From an uncultured Nitrososphaerales archaeon (GTDB taxonomy: Archaea; Thermoproteota; Nitrososphaeria; Nitrososphaerales; JAAOZN01), in contig CALJAQ010000101.1 of NCBI GenBank assembly GCA_938029515.1, forward strand, positions 1-5,313: a DNA stretch of 5,313 nt, written 5' to 3'. Shown piece after piece: positions 1-4,588 of the stretch; within the stretch, counting starts at the first letter, position 1; every line of letters begins with the position of its first letter. The position numbers and the translations under genes are program-made. The notes below the pieces were generated by a model. It was not told where the DNA came from and did no database searches. It saw nothing but the letters and a program-made list of their open reading frames with translations.

Positions 1-432
1 ATATTTAGAGGTCACGTAGATTGCCGTAGGACCATCCATCGCACCTATTATCCCAATACTTATAGCCTCAGCTGGCTTAAATCCCAGAGCCAACGATGAG
101 AGTAGTGCCGCTAATATCCCGAGCTGCGCAGGGATGGAGAAGACCATAACCCAAGGCCTCTCGAAGAGTGCACCGAAGTCTATCATAGCGCCTAAGCCGA
201 TGAATATCAAGATTGGGAAGAGCTCAGTTGCGATGCCGGCATCGTAGAGTATCCTCAGAAAGCCTCCTGGCTCGTTAAGTTCGCTGAAAGGGAGGTTAAC
301 TAAAATCGCTCCGAAGCCTATAGGGATTAGGAGTAGGGGTTCATACCTCTTCCTCACAGCAAGATATACAAGAATGAAGCCCACCCCTATCATAACAATA
401 TTACCGAAGGGGAAGGGTAGGAGAGCAGACAA
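1..432 (-). CDS. oadB: Na+-translocating decarboxylase beta subunit (OadB/MmdB family), N-terminal part
   Basis: Integral membrane subunit that couples decarboxylation of a carboxybiotin carrier to Na+ export; in the family it forms the ion channel of oxaloacetate, methylmalonyl-CoA, glutaconyl-CoA or malonate decarboxylases. About 144 residues are visible and the rest lies beyond the left edge; full family members are roughly 370-430 residues. Family landmarks seen in order are GNIVMIGVGFILVYLAVRKRYEPLLLIP (cut here as GNIVMIGVGF then YEPLLLIPIGFGAILVNLP), FIGLGAMIDFGALF, and SIGIIGAMDGPTAIY at the window edge. The last contains the Asp (codon 34-36) matching the essential channel Asp of the family's GGADGPT motif, although the flanking residues here are G-A-M rather than G-G-A. 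No ATG lies near the expected N-terminus. The TTG at 430-432, 10 nt after the biotin-carrier stop, fits the family start best; CTG at 439-441 and ATG at 391-393 are alternatives. It is third in the operon. The substrate cannot be told from this subunit. Confidence 0.9.
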   Translation of the reverse strand, partial: MSALLPFPFGNIVMIGVGFILVYLAVRKRYEPLLLIPIGFGAILVNLPFSELNEPGGFLRILYDAGIATELFPILIFIGLGAMIDFGALFERPWVMVFSIPAQLGILAALLSSLALGFKPAEAISIGIIGAMDGPTAIYVTSKY

Positions 433-442
433 GAAGCTCAGC

Positions 443-910
443 CTACTCTAGAATAATAAGCGGGTCACCGTGCTGAACCGAAGCTCTAAGTTGGACTAAA
501 ACACGCTTAACAACACCACTTCGAGGCGCGGCCAAAGAATTCTCCATCTTCATACTCTCCAAAACGAGTAAAGTATCACCCTGCTTGACTCGATCACCTT
601 CTTTTACGTTAATCGAGACGACAACCCCAGGCAAGGGTGCCTTTACGGTTTCACCAACTACAGCAGCCGCTGCTTCCGGAGGCTGCGTCTGTGTTTGTTG
701 AGGCTGCGGTGTCGGTGGTTTAGGCGCCTCTACTCTTCTCGGTGTGGGCGCTACTGGTCTCGGTGTGGCTATGCGCTTCGGAGGCTCTGTAAGTATCTTT
801 GGAGGACCTATGTATGGTGGAGGCACAGCTTCAGGTTCAGGGGTTGTGGTCTCCTCAACTTCAACCTCATAGGTCTTCTCTCCTATAGTGATCTTGAATC
901 GACGCTTCAA
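443..910 (-). CDS. Biotin carrier (biotinyl-lipoyl attachment) subunit of the decarboxylase
   Basis: A 155-residue swinging-arm protein carrying carboxybiotin between the carboxyltransferase and the membrane subunit. Residues 1-20 are a charged beta-strand head (MKRRFKITIGEKTYEVEVEE), as in the gamma/BCCP subunits of methylmalonyl-CoA decarboxylase and pyruvate carboxylase-type carriers. Residues 22-82 form a Pro/Thr/Gln-rich flexible linker. Residues 86-155 are the biotinyl domain, with VKAPLPGVV, EGDRVKQGDTLLVLE and the attachment motif ESMKMEN; the biotinylated lysine is K121 (codon 548-550). Most carriers have EAMKM; Ser in place of Ala also occurs. The start is TTG at 908-910, overlapping the upstream subunit's stop in a TTGA tetranucleotide, which implies translational coupling. 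A purine-rich AGGAGG lies about 10 nt upstream. No in-frame ATG or GTG would preserve the head strand. It could also serve an acyl-CoA carboxylase, but the OadB and OadG neighbours favour the decarboxylase. Confidence 0.93.
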   Translation of the reverse strand: MKRRFKITIGEKTYEVEVEETTTPEPEAVPPPYIGPPKILTEPPKRIATPRPVAPTPRRVEAPKPPTPQPQQTQTQPPEAAAAVVGETVKAPLPGVVVSINVKEGDRVKQGDTLLVLESMKMENSLAAPRSGVVKRVLVQLRASVQHGDPLIILE

Positions 911-1170
911 GACCCTGCTGCCTCCTCTTCTTCACTAAGATAGGCTTGGATCGCTGCTAAGGCTACTACTGTAGTAGCCTCTTCTTCGCTAAGCTGCTCC
1001 ACTTTCCCCTCTGAGGCCTGAGGTTTGGTATCAGCGCTCTGAGTTGACTCCTCGCTTCTCGCACCGACCCTCTTAAAAAATTCTATGAACACTATGATCA
1101 AAGCTATCGCCCCTGTTAATGTTGCAAACCACATGCCTGCCAAGCTTAAACCGAAGTCTATGTAGCTCAA
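907..1170 (-). CDS. OadG/MmdD-like small membrane subunit of the Na+ pump decarboxylase
   Basis: An 87-residue protein with one hydrophobic span at about residues 8-32, then basic FFKRVGAR, then a polar, acidic cytoplasmic tail. The C-terminal stretch (residues 61-80, EEEATTVVALAAIQAYLSEE) resembles the helix seen in OadG/MmdD proteins (pattern E-E-x-A-V-I-A-A-A-I-A-A-Y). This subunit typically stabilises the complex by bridging the membrane subunit and the soluble carboxyltransferase. It is the first gene of the operon. The start is TTG at 1168-1170; no ATG or GTG exists upstream before the in-frame stop at 1213-1215, and the next ATG (residue 13) would cut into the membrane span. A TATA-like element is centred 28 nt upstream, so the transcript is probably leaderless. 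Identification rests on size, topology, tail pattern and synteny rather than on a strong catalytic motif. Confidence 0.78.
   Translation of the reverse strand: MSYIDFGLSLAGMWFATLTGAIALIIVFIEFFKRVGARSEESTQSADTKPQASEGKVEQLSEEEATTVVALAAIQAYLSEEEEAAGS
960..980. repeat. Perfect inverted repeat inside the oadG-like gene
   Basis: Arms AGGCTACTAC (960-969) and GTAGTAGCCT (971-980) are exact reverse complements around one central T. As RNA this can fold as a 9-bp stem with a 3-nt loop. It lies within codons for A-T-T-V-V-A near the end of the small subunit gene, about 50-70 nt before the biotin-carrier start. Tandem GTA and ACT codons account for part of the symmetry. Function is unknown; it could be an mRNA hairpin within the operon. 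Confidence 0.6.
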
Positions 1171-1191
1171 CGTTAGGTACTTACAGCCTAA

Positions 1192-1204
1192 CCCTTTTAA
1201 AGGC
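1192..1204. promoter_or_regulatory. Near-palindromic TATA element of a divergent promoter (decarboxylase operon / trxB)
   Basis: The sequence CCCTTTTAAAGGC reads as an A/T-rich TATA-like box on both strands. On the minus strand TTTAAAA is centred about 28 nt before the TTG start of the small decarboxylase subunit, the spacing expected when the transcript begins at the start codon. On the plus strand the same box is 22 nt before the ATG of the thioredoxin reductase gene. A second A/T box (TTTTTAATAT, 1210-1219) would instead place a start near 1238-1243, close to in-frame TTG codons. No clear purine-rich BRE is visible. Assignment for the minus-strand operon is better than for the plus strand. 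Confidence 0.5.
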
Positions 1205-1219
1205 TTACCTTTTTAATAT

Positions 1220-2248
1220 ATGTTGGATCTGGTGAGTTTGTTGAGCGGAGATGAGCATCTATATGATCTGATAATCGTCGGCGGCGCTTCAGCAGGTCTA
1301 ACAGCAGCCCTATACGCTGGAAGACAGGGTTTAAAGACGCTTCTTCTAACTAAGGATATAGGTGGACAGGCGCTTCTAACAGACTCCATACAGAACTATC
1401 CAGGCTTCATAAACATAGGTGGTTTAGAGCTGATGAAGAAGTTTCAGGAGCAGGCGCTGCTCTATGGTGTAAAGATACTTTTTGAGGAGGTTAAGGAGAT
1501 CAAGGATAAAGATGGTGTCTGCTTCACGGTTAAAACAACTGGCGGAGAATATGATGCTTGCGCCTTAATCTTAGCCTTCGGTAAGACGCCTAGAGACTTG
1601 GGTGTAGAGGGTGAAGAGCGGTTAAAGTCTAAGGGTGTCTCTTACTGCGCCATATGTGATGGCCCACTGTTTAAAGGAAAAGATGTTGCTGTAGTAGGCT
1701 CTTCTGAACCGGCAGCAGAAGCAGCCTTGATGCTGACTAACATAGCTTCCAAAGTGTATTTGATACATAAGTTGTCTAAACTCCTCGCAGCAGACGAGCT
1801 GATCGAAACCTTACGAAGCAGGAATAATGTTGTGTTTATGCCTGAATCAGAAGTTGTGAGAATTAACGGGGATCGATCTGTTGAGTCCATTTCAGTTAAG
1901 AAGAAGTTGGGTGAAATAATGAATATACAGGTTCAGGGTGTGTTTGTGGAGATGGGTTACGTGGCGAAGACTGATTTAGTTAAACATCTGGTGCAGCTTA
2001 ACGCTAAGAATGAAATCATAACCGCAAAAGACGGGTCAACCTCACATCATGGAGTATTTGCAGCAGGCGATGTGACTGACACACCATATAAGCAGGTTGT
2101 AATCTCAGCGGCTCAAGGTGCGATAGCGGCGCTCTCTGCTTACAACTACATACAGAGGCTCAGAGGTAAGCCGGCTATCAGAGGAGATTGGAGGAGTCTG
2201 CCTGCGGCTAAGACTACGCAGATTCAGCTTGAACTCAACCCCATTTAA
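1220..2248 (+). CDS. trxB: Thioredoxin reductase-like FAD/pyridine-nucleotide disulfide oxidoreductase, atypical cofactor site
   Basis: A 342-residue low-molecular-weight thioredoxin reductase homologue, cytosolic, expected to pass electrons from FAD to a CxxC pair and on to a thioredoxin or glutaredoxin-like protein. FAD-binding motif at residues 15-30 (YDLIIVGGASAGLTAA); GGQALLTDSIQNYPGF at 48-63; redox pair C143-A-I-C146 in SYCAICDG; second Rossmann motif VAVVGSSEPAAEAA at 156-169; C-terminal FAD motif VFAAGDVTDTPYKQVVISAAQGA at 279-301 (AAGDVTDTPYKQV is diagnostic). The usual GGGDSA and HRRxxxRA of NADPH-using enzymes appear as GSSEPA and HKLSKLLA, so the 2'-phosphate-binding arginines are missing. 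The C-terminal tail after about residue 308 is longer than in E. coli TrxB. ATG 1220 is the longest start; TTG 1238 or 1241 would leave 7-8 residues before the FAD strand and is also plausible. It is divergent from the decarboxylase operon and overlaps the rhomboid gene tail-to-tail by 14 bp. Confidence 0.9.
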   Translation: MLDLVSLLSGDEHLYDLIIVGGASAGLTAALYAGRQGLKTLLLTKDIGGQALLTDSIQNYPGFINIGGLELMKKFQEQALLYGVKILFEEVKEIKDKDGVCFTVKTTGGEYDACALILAFGKTPRDLGVEGEERLKSKGVSYCAICDGPLFKGKDVAVVGSSEPAAEAALMLTNIASKVYLIHKLSKLLAADELIETLRSRNNVVFMPESEVVRINGDRSVESISVKKKLGEIMNIQVQGVFVEMGYVAKTDLVKHLVQLNAKNEIITAKDGSTSHHGVFAAGDVTDTPYKQVVISAAQGAIAALSAYNYIQRLRGKPAIRGDWRSLPAAKTTQIQLELNPI

Positions 2249-2801
2249 CTCTGATTCTTAGGTAAGCGCCGTAAAGTAGGCCTACAAGCATGCCTCCAAG
2301 ATGCGCGCCGTGTGCAACCCCAGAGGGCACAAATAGGCCACCCAAATCTATTAGAGCCCAGATCACCGCTGCTAAAGCCATAGGCACAGGTATAAAGCCG
2401 TAAATGTAAACCAGAAGTGTCGGCGCTAATACAGCCAATGCACCAATTACACCATAAACCGCTCCTGACGCTCCTATAGCTGGTATGTAAGGGTTCGCTG
2501 ACGTAACTAGATACCCTAAGTTTCCTACTACTCCTGAGGTGAAGAAGAGAGATGCAAAGGATCTATTACCTATAATCCTCTCTAGGTAGATGCCGAAGAA
2601 GAAGAGCGCGAAGATGTTGAAGAATAGATGTAGAAAATCGGCGTGTAGAAAGATAGATGTTATAAACGTCCAAGGCTCCATAAAAGCAAAGGCTGGAAAG
2701 AAGGCTAGGTTAATCCAAGCATCTGAAATATTCTGGTAGATGAAGAAAGCAAGTATGAAAAGGATGAAGATAAAGGTGAACTTAGGCTTTGAACCATACA
2801 A
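2235..2801 (-). CDS. Rhomboid-family intramembrane serine protease
   Basis: A 188-residue membrane protein with about six hydrophobic spans (roughly 7-23, 52-74, 83-101, 107-128, 134-155, 162-181), the minimal rhomboid core. Catalytic features are present: H53-A-D-F-L-H58-L-F-F-N62 in TM2 (the HxxxN oxyanion region), the nucleophile S112 in GASGAVYG (TM4), and H167 in AHGAHLGG (TM6), giving the Ser-His dyad. GNLGYL in TM3 also fits the family. It would cleave transmembrane segments of unknown substrates. The start is TTG at 2799-2801; an in-frame TAG two codons upstream and no other start before residue 41 make this choice firm. AGGAG abuts the TTG with no spacer, too close for a normal ribosome site, while a TATA-like box lies 28 nt upstream, favouring a leaderless transcript. 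The 3' end overlaps trxB by 14 bp. Confidence 0.93.
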   Translation of the reverse strand: MYGSKPKFTFIFILFILAFFIYQNISDAWINLAFFPAFAFMEPWTFITSIFLHADFLHLFFNIFALFFFGIYLERIIGNRSFASLFFTSGVVGNLGYLVTSANPYIPAIGASGAVYGVIGALAVLAPTLLVYIYGFIPVPMALAAVIWALIDLGGLFVPSGVAHGAHLGGMLVGLLYGAYLRIRVKWG

Positions 2802-2824
2802 CTCCTAACACCGATCTAGACAAG

Positions 2825-2834
2825 ACTTTTATGA
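2825..2834 (-). promoter_or_regulatory. TATA-like box for the rhomboid gene
   Basis: Read on the minus strand the sequence is TCATAAAAGT. The ATAAAA core is centred about 28 nt before the TTG start codon, the same distance seen for the decarboxylase operon on its side. This predicts transcription starting at or next to the start codon. Confidence 0.45.
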
Positions 2835-2841
2835 AAGTAAT

Positions 2842-2851
2842 GATATAAAAC
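2842..2851 (+). promoter_or_regulatory. TATA box candidate for the pyruvate-kinase-domain gene
   Basis: GATATAAAAC contains a good archaeal TATA core (ATATAAAA, 2843-2850). A start about 26-28 nt downstream would fall near 2873, giving a leader of some 35-50 nt that carries the 2888-2900 palindrome and a GGTG ribosome site. A weaker box, TCTATACA (2879-2886), would instead give a start close to the GTG at 2908. Confidence 0.5.
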
Positions 2852-2887
2852 AGTTATGCATAAGAGAACAACAAACCTTCTATACAC

Positions 2888-2900
2888 GCATCTAAGATGC
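2888..2900. repeat. 13-bp palindrome upstream of the pyruvate-kinase-domain gene
   Basis: Arms GCATCT (2888-2893) and AGATGC (2895-2900) are exact reverse complements around one A. It sits just upstream of the gene start and downstream of the TATA box candidates, a position suited to a repressor operator. This is inferred from position and symmetry only; no known regulator motif is recognised. Confidence 0.45.
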
Positions 2901-2906
2901 AAAATA

Positions 2907-2910
2907 GGTG
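2907..2910 (+). promoter_or_regulatory. GGTG ribosome-binding candidate bearing on the start choice
   Basis: GGTG matches part of the archaeal GGAGGTGA consensus. It overlaps the GTG at 2908 and so cannot serve that start. It lies 6 nt before TTG 2917, which therefore gains support as the true start if the mRNA has a leader. Confidence 0.35.
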
Positions 2911-3489
2911 TCAAGGTTGAGGGTGGAAAAGATAATCTACTTCGACTCGGCTGAAGAAGCAGATACAGACCTAACTCTACAAGCTGCTAAAGAGCGTGCT
3001 GAAGCCTTAAAAATTAGGGATATAGTCGTAGCCTCTACATCTGGAGCCACAGGGGTGAAGGCGTGTAAGATATTCCAAGGATTCAACCTGATTATAGTTA
3101 GGCATCACACGGGTTTTGAACAGCCTAATATTCAGCAGATGAAGCCTGAATTTGAAGATGAGATACTGAGGAGCGGCGCGAAGCTACTTACAGCCACACA
3201 TGCCCTATCTGGAGTAGAGCGATCTATTAGGAGAAGGTTAAACACCTATGGACCTGTGGAGATCTTAGCTGAGGGGCTTAAGCTGCTGGGCAGCGGTTTG
3301 AAGGTCTGCATAGAGATAGCTGTCATGGCTGCTGATGCCGGTCTTGTATCCGTAGAGAGGGATTGTGTGGCTATAGCTGGTAGTGGTGGTGGAGCTGATA
3401 CGGCGGTTGTGCTGAAACCGGCTCATTCAAATAACTTCTTCGACCTTTTTGTTAGAGAGGTTGTGATTAAGCCTAGGAGTAGATGTTAG
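2908..3489 (+). CDS. Stand-alone pyruvate kinase C-terminal (alpha/beta) domain protein
   Basis: Up to 193 residues matching the regulatory C-terminal domain of pyruvate kinase, without the catalytic TIM barrel. Features: EKIIYFDSAEEADTDLTLQAAKERAEAL (residues 7-34, given here as EKIIYFDSAEEAD and AAKERAEAL), the DIVVASTSGATGVKA core (38-51), LIIVRHHTGF (61-70), ATHALSGVERSIRRR (96-110), EIAVMAADAGL (136-146), the Gly-rich AIAGSGGGADTAVVLKPA (155-172), and FFDLFVREVVIKPR at the end. Such single-domain homologues occur in archaea and bacteria; their function is not established, and the ASTSG and Gly-rich loops suggest binding of a phosphorylated or nucleotide ligand. The start is uncertain: GTG 2908 is the longest, TTG 2917 has GGTG 6 nt upstream, and GTG 2923 gives the common MEKI-type start. 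One base separates its stop from that of convergent top6A. It should not be annotated as pyruvate kinase. Confidence 0.88.
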   Translation: MSRLRVEKIIYFDSAEEADTDLTLQAAKERAEALKIRDIVVASTSGATGVKACKIFQGFNLIIVRHHTGFEQPNIQQMKPEFEDEILRSGAKLLTATHALSGVERSIRRRLNTYGPVEILAEGLKLLGSGLKVCIEIAVMAADAGLVSVERDCVAIAGSGGGADTAVVLKPAHSNNFFDLFVREVVIKPRSRC

Positions 3490-3490
3490 C

Positions 3491-4588
3491 TCAGAGGCTC
3501 TTCGCCTCCTGAAGCTTCTCAGGCAGATACTTATCTACTATCGTGGTCAAGCCATATTTTGCAAACGCCTCTAATTCACTCTTCCTCTTTATCTTAAGGA
3601 ACACGTCGAGTTCACGCTGCCATATTCCTTTTGCGTATCTAGGATCCTTCTTTAACTCATATATCCTCTTTACGTCAACCTCGCTTAGAGGGTCGCTTGG
3701 CAGACGATACTTTACTATATCAGTCCCCCACACGCCTATCCATTTAGCGTCCGGCACAGTTAGATCACGTAGATGCGCAGCGCCAACGGAGCCAGAGACT
3801 ATCACCATAGCGATATGCTCACCGTAAACATCACCGTCAGCAAGTATGTAGACCGGAAGCTTCAGCTCAGCATTCAACCTCTTCAACATGTACCGAGTGG
3901 ATCTAGGAGGCTGGCCAGCCGTATCCACGATCAACGCCTTATACCTCTTATGCACATTCTCTTCAACGAATCTGGTGAATAAACCACCCTTCTCAACAGC
4001 TATAACCATCTCAGCTGAAGTGTCTACAAACTCTGCTGTGCTCAGACTCGGCCCTATAAGGTACCCATCAGGGTGAGACGCTAAGTTTAGGCGCCTACCT
4101 TCATACCCAGGCACAGTATACTCTATTGTCAGGTCGCCGAAGATGGCGGAGCGCTCTTCAGGATATACGTTGAAGTCCTCCCGAGCCTTCGACAGCAAAA
4201 CCTCCAGATCAGTTATGATTTCATCTGATTCAGACTGGTCATTAAACTCAACACCATAAGCTTGAGAGGAGTAGAAGACGTCTCTAAGCGTAGAGGTCTT
4301 AGATGTCTCAACAAGCCTATTCACAAATGAAGCTAGCCAGATCAGCTGCGTAAACGAGCGTATATGCTTGATATTATGAGCAGACCTTCTTGTCTTAGCT
4401 GGGCCAAGGACGTATTGTTTAAGCTGCTCATCGTAGACTATGTTGCTTACTGATCTACTCGCTAATGTTACTTCAGGAAACATTTCATTCTCCAAATCCT
4501 CGTATATTTTTTGCCCTAGTTGGTTTAGTAGTCTCTTTACTTCAGCTTTCCTTCTACTAGCTATAGTCTTCGAGTCTCCGCTGCTCAA
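3491..4588 (-). CDS. top6A: DNA topoisomerase VI subunit A (Spo11-like)
   Basis: A 365-residue DNA-cleaving subunit of the type IIB topoisomerase (A2B2), which relaxes and decatenates DNA in an ATP-dependent way. The N-terminal winged-helix (CAP-like) domain holds STLRDVFYSSQ (residues 99-109), with Y106 as the expected DNA-linking tyrosine (codon 4271-4273). The Toprim domain has E199 in VEKGGLFTRF and the acidic pair D251/D253 in LADGDVYGEHI, which bind Mg2+. VPDAKWIGVWGTDI and the C-terminal ELEAFAKYGLTTIVDKYLPEKL also match the family, as does length. Small differences are T-A-G at 223-225 where homologues often read G-K-G before QPPR, and V254 where Pro is usual. TTG 4588 is preceded by GGTGA with 6-nt spacing, a strong ribosome site, and the gene overlaps the end of top6B by 32 nt, so the two are co-transcribed and probably translationally coupled. 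Confidence 0.97.
   Translation of the reverse strand: MSSGDSKTIASRRKAEVKRLLNQLGQKIYEDLENEMFPEVTLASRSVSNIVYDEQLKQYVLGPAKTRRSAHNIKHIRSFTQLIWLASFVNRLVETSKTSTLRDVFYSSQAYGVEFNDQSESDEIITDLEVLLSKAREDFNVYPEERSAIFGDLTIEYTVPGYEGRRLNLASHPDGYLIGPSLSTAEFVDTSAEMVIAVEKGGLFTRFVEENVHKRYKALIVDTAGQPPRSTRYMLKRLNAELKLPVYILADGDVYGEHIAMVIVSGSVGAAHLRDLTVPDAKWIGVWGTDIVKYRLPSDPLSEVDVKRIYELKKDPRYAKGIWQRELDVFLKIKRKSELEAFAKYGLTTIVDKYLPEKLQEAKSL
3494..3508. repeat. Short hairpin at the top6A 3' end
   Basis: GAGGC (3494-3498) and GCCTC (3504-3508) pair across a TCTTC loop. With a one-base bulge the stem extends to CAG/CTG (outer bases 3492 and 3511). It lies within the last codons of top6A, next to the convergent stop of the pyruvate-kinase-domain gene. 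No T-tract follows, so it does not look like a terminator. It could be chance. Confidence 0.3.

Noticed and set aside
695..943. Open frame on the plus strand opposite the biotin carrier
   Set aside because: Arg/Leu-rich translation is the antisense shadow of the Pro-rich linker; the opposite strand has a clear biotinyl domain.
1209..1219. T-rich run as a transcription terminator
   Set aside because: No gene on the plus strand ends upstream of it; it fits better as an A/T-rich promoter element of trxB.
1642..1890. Open frame on the minus strand within trxB
   Set aside because: Antisense of a well-conserved flavoprotein, with no family features.
2856..2954. Small ATG-started frame of 32 codons on the plus strand ahead of the pyruvate-kinase-domain gene
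   Set aside because: It overlaps the start of the real gene in another frame, has no ribosome site or recognisable protein feature, and the region is better explained as promoter/leader.
2908..3489. Pyruvate kinase as the product
   Set aside because: Only the C-terminal alpha/beta domain is present; no barrel, ADP or phosphoenolpyruvate catalytic residues are encoded nearby.
3543..4076. Three overlapping plus-strand open frames inside top6A
   Set aside because: They lie wholly opposite conserved Top6A domains and have low-complexity, unrecognisable translations.
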